The notes under the pieces were generated by a model. It saw only the letters and a program-made list of their open reading frames with translations. It ran no database searches and had not been told where the DNA came from. A stretch of 19,900 bases of DNA. Source: Microcaldota archaeon. GTDB lineage: Archaea > Micrarchaeota > Micrarchaeia > Norongarragalinales > UBA97. How positions within the stretch are numbered: the stretch's first letter is position 1; the number at the start of each line of letters is the position of its first letter. Positions 7,577-14,980 of the stretch are shown here, in pieces. Both the position numbers and the translations under genes were made by a program. The stretch is taken from positions 1-19,900 of the forward strand of contig JACRGG010000095.1 in the NCBI GenBank assembly GCA_016217775.1, given 5' to 3'.

Positions 7577-8530
7577 ATGCAGCTAATGACCAACCTGGAT
7601 TACTTTTTTCTCGCCAAGGAATTAAACCAAGCGCTAGCCTCAAGCCGGTTGAACAAGGCGTACCAAATCGGGGACAAGGAGTTTAGGTTCAAGTTCCACA
7701 AGGAGGGGGAAAAAAACTTGGTTGTCCAGCTTGGAGCCAGAATGCACTTGACCAAGTACTTGCAGACTCCCCCCGAGAACCCGAGCAACCTCGCGCGAAT
7801 CATCCGAAGCAAGCTGTCAAACGCTAAAGTAGTGTCGGTTAATCAAGTGAATTTCGACAGGATAATCGAGTTCGAGATTCAAGGCGCGGAAAAATACTTT
7901 TTGGTTTTCGAAATGTTCGGCAAGGGCGCGCTGTACTTATTGAACGGGCAAAGGCTGGTTGAAAACGCGTTCTCCCCAATTAAAGTCGAGAAAAACACTC
8001 CCTACTCTCCCCCCATTGGAACGAAAGCGGTTCCAAAGCAGTACGCGTTTTTAGGAAACGATTTTGACGTTGTTGCGGGAACAATCGGGGAAAACCCGTG
8101 CTTTCACTTGACTTACGAAACCCCCATCGAACCGCCTACTGGCAGGGAAAAAAACCCGACTGGCTTTGCGTTGACTAAAACAATTCAAAACACGGAGACT
8201 GACTCTACGAGCCTTTGTTTTGCTAGCTTAAGCGAGTGCGCGGACGAGTACTACAAGCAATTCCTCGACTTTACCGAAAAGCCAGTAGTGAACAAAACCG
8301 CAGAGAAACTCGGGAAGACAATTGCGCAGCTGCACGCCGAGTTGGAGAGGCAAAAACAATTAGAGAAAGACTCGCTTTCTGCCAGCGAGTGGCTCGGCGG
8401 GAACTACGAGCTAATCGAAAAAGCGTTAGCCGCAGCGGCGGGAAAGAAAAAAACCGGGGAAAAACAACTCGAATTGGAAAAACTCGGCTTTACGCTAAAC
8501 AACGGATTAATACAAAAAGACGTTAACTAG
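7577..8530 (+). CDS. NFACT-N domain protein, C-terminally truncated RqcH/NEMF homologue
   Basis: RqcH/Rqc2/NEMF proteins bind obstructed 60S/50S subunits with peptidyl-tRNA and promote C-terminal tailing of stalled chains. This 317-residue protein matches their N-terminal half: LAKELNQAL...LNKAYQIG, a strand-rich core with MHLT (56-59), the P-x3-LARIIRSKL segment (69-80), FDRIIEFEI (93-101) and FEMFGKGALYLLN (111-123). After a variable region comes SECADEYYKQFLDF and a helix (KLGKTIAQLHAELERQKQ) ending in ANYELIE-like GNYELIEKAL, the start of the coiled coil. The protein then stops. Usual archaeal members are roughly twice as long and carry a second coiled-coil arm and an NFACT-R domain; neither is found before the convergent PRC-barrel gene. 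The alternative ATG at 7586 would remove three residues. Confidence 0.85.
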   Translation: MQLMTNLDYFFLAKELNQALASSRLNKAYQIGDKEFRFKFHKEGEKNLVVQLGARMHLTKYLQTPPENPSNLARIIRSKLSNAKVVSVNQVNFDRIIEFEIQGAEKYFLVFEMFGKGALYLLNGQRLVENAFSPIKVEKNTPYSPPIGTKAVPKQYAFLGNDFDVVAGTIGENPCFHLTYETPIEPPTGREKNPTGFALTKTIQNTETDSTSLCFASLSECADEYYKQFLDFTEKPVVNKTAEKLGKTIAQLHAELERQKQLEKDSLSASEWLGGNYELIEKALAAAAGKKKTGEKQLELEKLGFTLNNGLIQKDVN

Positions 8531-8546
8531 TGTTATGCGTTGTTTC

Positions 8547-8810
8547 TTACTGGCTTAGCAGTTCTCTTCTGTCCGCTACCATTACGTCTTTAATGCTTAG
8601 CACGGCCGAGTACGGGATTAATGCGAGTCCGCCCTCGGTTTGCTCGAGTTTCTCCACAACCGCTGATTCGGGGTTTGGCTCCAGCTGCACTTTTTCTATC
8701 TTTCCGCTGATTTCGTTAATGAACAAGTCCACTATGCGGCCGATTTCCTCGCCGTCGGTGGTGATAATTTTTTTTCCAGCCAAACTTTTTGCAATCGCAT
8801 ACTTGCTCAT
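8547..8810 (-). CDS. PRC-barrel domain protein
   Basis: An 87-residue single-domain PRC-barrel protein. Residues 5-80 show the pattern: a first strand with AGKKIITTDGEEIGRIVDL, a second with GKIEKVQLEP, and a third with LALIPYSAVLSIKDVMVAD. Such small archaeal proteins are thought to be adaptor or RNA-metabolism-linked modules; some resemble the RimM PRC domain. I chose the ATG at 8810 over an upstream frame starting at 8852 because GAGGGAT precedes it by a normal distance. The TATA-like TATTAAAA at 8853-8860 would also place the transcript start downstream of 8852. It is convergent with the NFACT gene, ending 16 nt from its stop. Confidence 0.85.
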   Translation of the reverse strand: MSKYAIAKSLAGKKIITTDGEEIGRIVDLFINEISGKIEKVQLEPNPESAVVEKLEQTEGGLALIPYSAVLSIKDVMVADRRELLSQ

Positions 8811-8933
8811 TGAGAATCCCTCTTTGCTTACCAACAATAAGCCCACAACCAATTTTAATACTTTCGGGTGACGACTTAATTGCAGTTCAAGACGTAAAAC
8901 GCGGGTTTGTGCCGGAACGCACGCCTAGCTTGG

Positions 8934-8941
8934 TTTAAATA
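8934..8941 (+). promoter_or_regulatory. TATA box of the Hel308-like gene
   Basis: TTTAAATA is centred 28 nt before the ATG at 8966, preceded by purine-poor bases of a possible BRE. The spacing predicts a leaderless mRNA, and no ribosome-binding site is visible before the start. Confidence 0.6.
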
Positions 8942-8965
8942 CTCTCAAAAACTACTTTCTTTCCT

Positions 8966-11071
8966 ATGCCGATTAATCCCGTTCAAGAACGCCAAGAGCA
9001 GGTTGCTTCCCTAGTCCAAAAACTCGGCTACAATTCGCTAAACCCAATGCAGCAAGCTGCGGTCGAGGGAGGCTTGCTTGAAGACCAGAACTTTGTTGTC
9101 AGTTCGCCAACCGCGAGCGGAAAAACCCTAGTCGCGTTAATGAAAACCCTCTCTTACCTGCAGAATCCAAGCCGCGAGGGCAAAAAAGTGGTTTACGTAG
9201 TGCCGCTTCGCGCGTTGGCCAAGGAGAAATTCGACCAGTTCGAGGCGAAATTAACTCCACTAGGCTACTCCATCGGGCTATCGACGGGGGACTTGGACTC
9301 GCAGGCGGACACCTTGGCATTGCACGACGTTTTAATCGTGACAAGCGAGAAAATCAACTCAATCCTAATCCACTCCCCCGCGCTGGTTGAAAAAATCGGC
9401 TTGGCGGTAATCGACGAAGTGCATTTACTCGACGACGAGGAGCGCGGGTCAACACTCGAGGTTGTAATCACTAAACTGCTGCTTGGCGCGGTTCGTCTCC
9501 TCCTGCTTTCCGCGACTATCCCAAACTTTGACGAATTAACGAAGTGGATTAATGGTGCGAGCGTGAAGTCAACCTACCGCCCGGTTAAATTGCGCAAAGG
9601 CGTTGCGGCAAGCGCATTAGTTCTAGACGACGGAGTAAGCAGGGAATTAGGCGAGAAAACCAAGCTTGCGCAAGTAGTTTCAATGGCGTTAAGCGAGAAT
9701 TCCGGCGCTGGCCAAGCAATTATTTTCGTTTCAACTCGAAGAAGCGCGGAGAGCGTCGCGCGAGAGTTGACTCCAGTCGTCTCCAAGCTATTGACGGTTG
9801 GGCAAAAGCAATTATGCTCTGATTTGTCTAACAAAGCCCTTAAGGCACTATCAACTCCGACCGTCCAGTGCAAGAACTTGTCCGCGTGCGTTAACGGGGG
9901 AATCGCGTTCCACCACGCCGGGATTGAAGAAAAACAGCGCACGATTATCGAGGATGGCTTCAAGCACAGCCGCTGCATAAAATTAATCGTCGCTACGACA
10001 ACTCTTGCTATGGGCATTGACTACCCCGCGAGCTGGGTTATAATTAGGGATTACAAGCGCTTTTCCGGAGATTTTATGGCGCCGTTGCCTAACTTGGAGA
10101 TTCAGCAAATGCTGGGCCGTGCGGGAAGGCCGTCTTACGACAAGATTGGAACCGGAGTAATCGTGTGTTCGGATTCAAGCGTGCGCGAGGTTCAAGAAAA
10201 GTATTTTTTGGGCCCGCTTGAAAACATTTACTCCAAGCTATCAAACGAAACGGCTTTGAGGTTCCACTGCCTCGCGTTGGTTGCAAGCGGCTACTGCAAT
10301 TCGTTTAAGTCAATTTACTCTTTTTTCGGAAACACGTTTTTTGCCCGCCAATACGGGGATGCCGAGAAGCTATTCGGGAAAATCGATTCAATAATAATGC
10401 AGTTGAAAGAATGGGATTTCGTGCGCGAGAAGTCTGACAAGCTTCTAGCCACTCCGGTTGGAAAACGAGTCGCGCAACTCTACCTAGACCCCCTCACTGG
10501 CAGGCAGTTCGTTGAATTTATTGAAAAGCACTCTAAAAAACCACTCGGAGGCAAAAACACGAGTGCGGCCTTCCAGTTATTGTTCGAGTTAAGCAAAGCC
10601 CTCGAGTCAAGGCCCCTGCCGACGGTTAATCGCAAGGAAGAAAAGGACTTGTGGGAGGAGCTCTATTCCTTGATGGATGATTTTGCTGACGAGCCACACG
10701 CCTTGGAACAATTCAAGAACGCTAAGATAGCAAACGCGTGGGCGAACGAGGAAACAGAGGAGAAAATCCTCGAGGGCTTCAACCTCCCCCCCGGGATTTT
10801 GCACGCTAGAATGCGCAACCTAGAGTGGCTCTCCTACTCGCTCGGCGAACTCGCGTATCTTCTGGGCGCGACTGGAGTCAAGCAAGAGTGCCGAAAGCTG
10901 GAAAAGCGCGTGAAGTACGGCGTGAAGGAAGAGCTCCTTGATTTAGTGTCAATTAGGGGAATCGGGCGGGTTAGGGCGAGAAAACTCTTCTCATCAGGCA
11001 TTGCGTCAAGCGAGCAGTTTAATGCTTTAAGCAAGGACGAGGTTAAGAAAATCCTCGGGGTTGCAGTCTAG
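8966..11071 (+). CDS. Hel308-like superfamily 2 DNA helicase
   Basis: A 701-residue ATP-dependent 3'-5' helicase of the Ski2/Hel308 group, expected to act at stalled replication forks. Motif Q-like LNPMQQAAVEGG is at 25-36, Walker A (SPTASGKT) at 47-54, motif II DEVH at 150-153, motif III LSATIPN at 181-187, motif IV AIIFVSTRRSAE at 251-262, motif V VATTTLAMGID at 342-352 and motif VI QMLGRAGRP at 381-389. After a winged helix and ratchet domain, the C-terminus ends with a helix-hairpin-helix (DLVSIRGIGRVRARKLF), as in Hel308. There is no Cys-rich insert typical of other Ski2 groups, although C284, C302 and C308 cluster between motifs IV and V. Total length fits Hel308 (about 700). Confidence 0.9.
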   Translation: MPINPVQERQEQVASLVQKLGYNSLNPMQQAAVEGGLLEDQNFVVSSPTASGKTLVALMKTLSYLQNPSREGKKVVYVVPLRALAKEKFDQFEAKLTPLGYSIGLSTGDLDSQADTLALHDVLIVTSEKINSILIHSPALVEKIGLAVIDEVHLLDDEERGSTLEVVITKLLLGAVRLLLLSATIPNFDELTKWINGASVKSTYRPVKLRKGVAASALVLDDGVSRELGEKTKLAQVVSMALSENSGAGQAIIFVSTRRSAESVARELTPVVSKLLTVGQKQLCSDLSNKALKALSTPTVQCKNLSACVNGGIAFHHAGIEEKQRTIIEDGFKHSRCIKLIVATTTLAMGIDYPASWVIIRDYKRFSGDFMAPLPNLEIQQMLGRAGRPSYDKIGTGVIVCSDSSVREVQEKYFLGPLENIYSKLSNETALRFHCLALVASGYCNSFKSIYSFFGNTFFARQYGDAEKLFGKIDSIIMQLKEWDFVREKSDKLLATPVGKRVAQLYLDPLTGRQFVEFIEKHSKKPLGGKNTSAAFQLLFELSKALESRPLPTVNRKEEKDLWEELYSLMDDFADEPHALEQFKNAKIANAWANEETEEKILEGFNLPPGILHARMRNLEWLSYSLGELAYLLGATGVKQECRKLEKRVKYGVKEELLDLVSIRGIGRVRARKLFSSGIASSEQFNALSKDEVKKILGVAV

Positions 11072-11079
11072 CAAATACG

Positions 11080-11088
11080 CTTAAATAC
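11080..11088 (+). promoter_or_regulatory. TATA-like element upstream of eL41
   Basis: CTTAAATAC starts nine nt after the helicase stop codon. A transcript start about 26 nt downstream would give eL41 a leader of roughly 55 nt, long for this window, so co-transcription with the helicase gene is also possible. Confidence 0.4.
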
Positions 11089-11165
11089 CTTTACGACCCC
11101 AAAAGTACTTTGTTTACAGCAAACAATCATTCTATCAATAAAACTCAATTTTAGGTGAATATTTA

Positions 11166-11279
11166 GTGGGAGCAAAGCCAAGAAAATGGAAGAAAAAAAA
11201 CCGAATGCGCTGGAAGTGGGTCAAAAAACGACGCAAGCGCATGAAACGCAAGATGAAACGAAGAGTAGGAGAGCTGTAA
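11166..11279 (+). CDS. rpl41e: Ribosomal protein eL41 (37 residues)
   Basis: A tiny, extremely basic protein. After a five-residue lead (MGAKP) it reads RKWKKKNRMRWKWVKKRRKR and continues with alternating Met, Lys and Arg to RRVGEL. This is the single-helix, Arg/Lys/Met/Trp composition of eL41, which in archaea and eukaryotes lies at the bridge between the two ribosomal subunits. The GTG start at 11166 is placed by an AGGTGA ribosome-binding site at 11153-11158, seven nt upstream; the first in-frame ATG (11205) would cut the helix in half. It is somewhat longer than the usual 25-36 residues. Stop is TAA at 11277-11279. Very short basic genes like this are usually missed by gene finders. The only realistic alternative is a chance frame, unlikely given composition and ribosome-binding site. 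Confidence 0.82.
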   Translation: MGAKPRKWKKKNRMRWKWVKKRRKRMKRKMKRRVGEL

Positions 11280-11297
11280 CGCTTTAGACTAGCTTAA

Positions 11298-11368
11298 GCC
11301 TTTGTTTCTTTTCTTACTTTTTCTATTTTATTTTCATTTTTTAATTATTTTATCTATACTTATCTTAT
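11298..11368 (+). terminator. Long T-rich tract downstream of eL41
   Basis: The plus strand here is almost only T and A, with repeated runs of four to six T. Archaeal intrinsic termination uses such U-rich tracts, so this is a likely terminator for the helicase/eL41 transcript. Confidence 0.5.
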
Positions 11369-11393
11369 TTGATGCACGTGTCACGTACATCAA
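11369..11393. repeat. Near-perfect 25-bp inverted repeat across the bud32 stop codon
   Basis: The left arm TTGATGCACGTG and right arm CACGTACATCAA flank a single central T at 11381. All pairs match except one C-A (T-G in minus-strand RNA, which can wobble). In minus-strand RNA it could form an 11-bp stem with a three-nt loop, including the bud32 TGA. It lies between convergent genes. It could be an RNA 3'-end structure or a protein-binding palindrome. Confidence 0.75.
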
Positions 11394-12007
11394 GCGTTTC
11401 TTCCGCGCGAGAGGATTTTCCTCATTTTATCCAAGACGAGCTTGGTTTGCCTCTCCCCCGCGATTTTTCCGTAGCCAAACAAAAAATCCTTGAATTTTTC
11501 CTCACTGACGCTTTTGTAGAACAACAAGAAATCGGTTGCTTGGTCCTCGGTTTTTTTCGTAAACTCGCTTAGCCCAAAGTCAATCACGAAAACGTTTTTT
11601 CCGTCCGACATCAAGTTGCTCGTGGTGAAATCCCCGTGCGCAATCCCGGCTTGGTGGAGTTTGCCTAGCTGCACTCCGCATTCCTGGATTTCCTTTTTGG
11701 AAACGGTTTTCTTGTCTTCTAGCACAACGCCGTTAATCATCGTGAAGAAAATTTTTTTCCCGCCTTCGTCAACTCCGAGCATTAACGGAGTGTTAACCCC
11801 GTTGGACTGGGCTTCGCGCATTACCTTCCCCTCGTTGCGCGTGCGCCTCGCGCGAATCGACTCGTCCAAAGCCGCGCAGCGATACTCTTTTTTCATCCTG
11901 TGCTTGCAGACCGCTTTCTTGCCAGAAAACACTTGCAGTGAAAGCACTGCTTCCGCGCCCTTCCCGACTTCTTTGCCGATTGCTCGCGTGCTTTTTTTCA
12001 TTTTCAT
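11390..12007 (-). CDS. bud32: KEOPS complex kinase/ATPase Bud32
   Basis: A 205-residue atypical small kinase of KEOPS, which with Kae1 forms N6-threonylcarbamoyladenosine at tRNA position 37. Its ATPase activity supports the cycle. A glycine-rich loop remnant GKGAEA is at 15-20, the ATP-binding Lys is K35 (AVCKHR), and the partner Glu is E59 in RTRNEGKVM. The catalytic loop HGDFTTSN is at 124-131 and the metal Asp in VIDFGLSE is D143. All key residues are present. The free-standing form contrasts with the Kae1-Bud32 fusion of many archaea. The ATG directly abuts the sua5 stop codon, so the two are probably translationally coupled. A start at the second ATG (12001) is possible. Confidence 0.95.
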   Translation of the reverse strand: MKMKKSTRAIGKEVGKGAEAVLSLQVFSGKKAVCKHRMKKEYRCAALDESIRARRTRNEGKVMREAQSNGVNTPLMLGVDEGGKKIFFTMINGVVLEDKKTVSKKEIQECGVQLGKLHQAGIAHGDFTTSNLMSDGKNVFVIDFGLSEFTKKTEDQATDFLLFYKSVSEEKFKDFLFGYGKIAGERQTKLVLDKMRKILSRGRNA

Positions 12008-12625
12008 CTACTCGCCGACTTCCTTCAACACTTTCCCAAACGAGAGGCTTCCCTCGCGGATTAGCCTTACTTTCTTTCCACTGAAATCAATTATGCTAGT
12101 CGGCGCGCGCTTGGGCATCTTCCCGCCGTCCACAACAAAATCCGCTTTTTGCATAAATTCTTTTTGCTCGCTAATTGAATATGCCGGTTGTTGTCCACTT
12201 TGGTTAGCACTCGTTGCGGTAATCGGCCTGCCGAGTGCAGCAATCAGTTTTTTCAAAAACAAGTCGTCCGCAGTCCGCAAGACTATCGTGTCCTCGCACA
12301 AGTTTTCGGCAAGCCTTCCCTTCTTTTTCTTCAAGCAAATGCTCAAACTGCCTTTCGGCATGAATTTTTTGATTGCCTTTTCTGCGGCGGGAGTAACTTG
12401 TGCATATTCCTTGGCCATCTTCAAGTCTGCAACCATTATCGTTAGCGGTTTCTTGTCTTCCCTGCCTTTAAGCGCGTAAATCTTGTCCACTGCAAAAGCG
12501 TTAGCCGCATTCGCGCACGCCATATAACACGTTTTTGAGGGGAGGATGAGCGTCTTGCCGGCTTTGAGCGCCCACGCCAGTATTTGAATATTTTTTTTCC
12601 CCAAACTTTTCTTGAAAATAAACAT
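12008..12625 (-). CDS. sua5: Threonylcarbamoyl-AMP synthase, YrdC/TsaC type (Sua5 family)
   Basis: A 205-residue YrdC-domain protein that makes threonylcarbamoyl-AMP from Thr, bicarbonate and ATP, the substrate used by Kae1. Visible motifs: LPSKTCYMACANA (28-40, in place of PTDTVYGL), the K-x-R nucleotide-binding element KGREDKKPL (53-61), TATSANQSG (136-144) and PTSIIDF-SG-K near residue 178. It has only the YrdC domain and lacks the C-terminal Sua5 domain, so it is TsaC-like. The PSKTCYM variant of motif 1 is atypical. It starts eight nt after kae1 and ends immediately before bud32, so all three t6A genes appear to be one operon. Confidence 0.93.
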   Translation of the reverse strand: MFIFKKSLGKKNIQILAWALKAGKTLILPSKTCYMACANAANAFAVDKIYALKGREDKKPLTIMVADLKMAKEYAQVTPAAEKAIKKFMPKGSLSICLKKKKGRLAENLCEDTIVLRTADDLFLKKLIAALGRPITATSANQSGQQPAYSISEQKEFMQKADFVVDGGKMPKRAPTSIIDFSGKKVRLIREGSLSFGKVLKEVGE

Positions 12626-12633
12626 TTGTTAAT

Positions 12634-13632
12634 TCACCACTTTACTTCCTGCTCGTCAATCCGCAAGTCCTGCTTGGGCAAGTCGTCCCTGCTGATGCAA
12701 TTGTTTTCCAACGATAACAGCCCCACGTATGCTATCATCGCCCCGTTGTCGCGGTTGCACTCGTCCGGCGCGACTCCAAAGCGGGCTTTTTGCTCTCTAG
12801 CCATCAACCCCAGCATTTGCTGCAGCCGCTTGTTCTGCGCAACTCCCCCGACAACAATCAACTCTTTTTTCCGCGCGTGGCACAATGCCCTCTCGCTTGC
12901 CTCGACCAGCATCGAGTAAGCGGTTTCCTCAATCGAGTAGCACAATTGCTCCACGGAGTGTTTTTTGCCAGCAATCAGCTGCTCGCACTTGGTCTGCAAT
13001 CCCGAGAAGAACAAGTTCATTCCCTTAATCGAGTAAGGCAATTCTATGTACTCGCCGCCCTTCCCGCGCCACTTTGCGGCATTCTTCATTATCCCAACCG
13101 CGTCGGGCGGAGAAAGATTCATTTTCCTGCCCAAAACGTCCAAAAAATTTCCAATCCCGTTATCAAGGGTTTCGCCAAGCACCTTGTAGCGGTTTTTTTC
13201 CCTCGCAATGATTTGCGTGTTTCCCCCCGAAACGTAGACAATCAGCGGGTCAACCGCCTTGGTGTAAAACTTGCTTACTTCCGCGTGCGCAATGGCGTGG
13301 TTGACCGCAATTAACGGAACGCCGAGGGAGAGCGCGAGGGTTTTTGCCGCAACGTACCCGACCCTAAGGCAGTGCCCGATTCCCAGCCCTTGGCTGTATG
13401 CAACCGCGTCAATATCCGCCAAGCTAACGCCCGCAGTTTGCAACGATTTTTCCAAAACTTGCGGGTAGCAAAGCGCGTGGTGGTCGGCGAGCTTTCTCGG
13501 AATGAATCCCTCGGCAGTCGATGGAAATTTGTCGATTTCGTTTGACAGAATTTTAACGGACTTGCCTTTTCTCCCTACAATCCCGGCTCCTAGGGTGTGC
13601 GCGGTGCTTTCAATCCCCAACACTATTGCCAT
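12634..13632 (-). CDS. kae1: tRNA N6-threonylcarbamoyladenosine transferase Kae1
   Basis: The catalytic subunit of KEOPS, an ASKHA-fold metalloprotein transferring the threonylcarbamoyl group to A37 of ANN-decoding tRNAs. LGIESTAHTLGAGIV (5-19) is the phosphate-1 region. The metal ligands are H112 and H116 (NHAIAH) and D295 (NRDNGAMIAY). Nucleotide-binding loops YVSGGNTQ (133-140) and VVGGVAQN (260-267) are intact. The usual LDIGIGNALDKFAR segment reads LDNGIGNFLDVLGR. Length of 332 residues is normal for an unfused Kae1. A TATA-like ATTAAAGC lies about 28 nt upstream of the ATG. It is the first gene of kae1-sua5-bud32; cgi121 and pcc1, the other KEOPS subunits, are not in the window. Confidence 0.96.
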   Translation of the reverse strand: MAIVLGIESTAHTLGAGIVGRKGKSVKILSNEIDKFPSTAEGFIPRKLADHHALCYPQVLEKSLQTAGVSLADIDAVAYSQGLGIGHCLRVGYVAAKTLALSLGVPLIAVNHAIAHAEVSKFYTKAVDPLIVYVSGGNTQIIAREKNRYKVLGETLDNGIGNFLDVLGRKMNLSPPDAVGIMKNAAKWRGKGGEYIELPYSIKGMNLFFSGLQTKCEQLIAGKKHSVEQLCYSIEETAYSMLVEASERALCHARKKELIVVGGVAQNKRLQQMLGLMAREQKARFGVAPDECNRDNGAMIAYVGLLSLENNCISRDDLPKQDLRIDEQEVKW

Positions 13633-13689
13633 ACCTTTGAAAAACCACGATTAAGCTTTAATCGCCCGCTTAGCGAAATTATTTGTTGA

Positions 13690-14724
13690 TTAAATCATCT
13701 TGACCAAGTAAAGCGCGGCTATTACCCCCCACAAGTTGAACATAGCGTGCGCAATAATGGACGGAATCAAGCGCTTGTTTTTGCGCACGTAATAGCCGAA
13801 CACCAGGGATATTGCAAACGCCCCCGCGACTTCAGCCAGGCTTCCAAACCCAAAGTGAAGGGCGCCGAAGACGATGCTCGCGAAAACAACCCCGATTTTT
13901 TTCTGCAAGAACCCGCGGAAAAGCGTTTCCTCCGCAACCGGAGTCAAGACGACTATCAGGACTAGCGTGTAAGCGTCCAAGCCCTGGATGACCTCGGCCA
14001 CCTTGTTCGTGTCCGCGATTCCAACGAGGCTTAACGCAATCATTACCGCCAAGACGACGATAAAGCCCTGCGCGAACAAGTAAAGCCCGGACAAGACGTC
14101 GCGCAAACCAATCTTGTCGAGTTCAAGATACGACAGCATTTGCCTGAAGTTCATTCCGCCAATGAGCATGAAAAAAAACGGTATTGCCAAAAGCAGGGAG
14201 TCCAATGCAAACGCGCTGGTAACCCTCGTCGAGTACGCGAAGAGCAGGAAGAAGGCCTTTAACGCAAGCGCGCTTGAAAACCCGAGGCGCGCGCGCAATA
14301 GCGTCGCGAACAAGCCGAGGATGAACAATGACGCGAACGCGGCAACGTATGGAATTACTTGCGTTGCGTAAACCAGGGGCATCAACAATGCGTAGGCGAG
14401 AAGCTGCCACATTGCGCCGATTTTCTCGTACAAGAACTTGCGGAAAACAATTTCCTCAACCAATAATAATCCAATGACTATCGCCGGGTTGCCAAACTGC
14501 TTTAAGTCCGGGGCTTGCAGCTGGGAGAAGATAATTAGGTAAACAAGCGAGGCGAAAGCAGCCAGGAACAAGCCGGTCTTGGTCGAGCCGGTTTTTGCCA
14601 GCAATTCTTCCAGCCGGCCTTGCTTGGTTTTAACTGCGTTTTTTTGCTTTCCCGCCTGCTTGGAGCTAGTCGTCCTTAATTGTTTTCCAGCCCGCTTTGG
14701 CTTGTTTTTCCCCAATTTAAACAC
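13690..14724 (-). CDS. CPBP-family membrane protease-like protein with duplicated motif
   Basis: A 344-residue integral membrane protein with a basic, cytoplasmic N-terminal tail of about 45 residues and roughly eight hydrophobic segments. The C-terminal half has all CPBP (CAAX protease/bacteriocin-processing, Rce1-like) motifs: E265-E266-x3-R270 (EETLFR), F286-x3-H290 and H326-x3-N330. These form the intramembrane glutamate protease site. A second EExxxR motif (E90-E91-IVF-R95) followed by the similar KFLYEKIG occurs in the first half, but without the downstream His residues. This suggests an internal duplication with one degenerate copy. It starts 35 nt after eS31 and is followed by kae1. 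The substrate is unknown. Confidence 0.88.
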   Translation of the reverse strand: MFKLGKNKPKRAGKQLRTTSSKQAGKQKNAVKTKQGRLEELLAKTGSTKTGLFLAAFASLVYLIIFSQLQAPDLKQFGNPAIVIGLLLVEEIVFRKFLYEKIGAMWQLLAYALLMPLVYATQVIPYVAAFASLFILGLFATLLRARLGFSSALALKAFFLLFAYSTRVTSAFALDSLLLAIPFFFMLIGGMNFRQMLSYLELDKIGLRDVLSGLYLFAQGFIVVLAVMIALSLVGIADTNKVAEVIQGLDAYTLVLIVVLTPVAEETLFRGFLQKKIGVVFASIVFGALHFGFGSLAEVAGAFAISLVFGYYVRKNKRLIPSIIAHAMFNLWGVIAALYLVKMI

Positions 14725-14759
14725 GCTAGTAATTAGTGCAACGCGGTTTAAGTGCTTAA

Positions 14760-14909
14760 TTATTTGGTTTTCTTCATTTCAGTGTACTTGCACTTCCCGC
14801 AGTACAATCGGTTCGCGTGGTCGGCCAAGTGGGTTCCGCCCCCGCATTTTGGGCAGCTTTTCTTCTCTACAAACGCTTTAGTCTGCCTTTCCTTCTTCTT
14901 TTCAGCCAT
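14760..14909 (-). CDS. rps27ae: Ribosomal protein eS31 (S27ae)
   Basis: A 49-residue small-subunit zinc-ribbon protein. After a basic N-terminus (MAEKKKERQTKAFVEKK) come the ribbon halves C19-P-K-C22 and C37-G-K-C40, joined by the conserved GGGTHLADHANRLYCGKC, and a short basic tail. The ATG at 14907-14909 has a GGTG ribosome-binding site seven nt upstream; stop is TAA at 14760-14762. eS31 is fused to ubiquitin in eukaryotes but stands alone here, as is normal in archaea. It follows the eS24 gene with a 71-nt gap, the usual archaeal order. Confidence 0.95.
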   Translation of the reverse strand: MAEKKKERQTKAFVEKKSCPKCGGGTHLADHANRLYCGKCKYTEMKKTK

Positions 14910-14980
14910 TTCAAACACCGTTTTTCAATAAACTTCAATTCAAGCTATTTCCTTTCTTCCTGCTTCCCGCCTTCTTTTAT

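Noticed and set aside
11616..12479. 287-codon plus-strand frame opposite bud32 and sua5
   Set aside because: It covers two well-supported genes in antisense and its hydrophobic, Ser-rich content is typical of such shadows.
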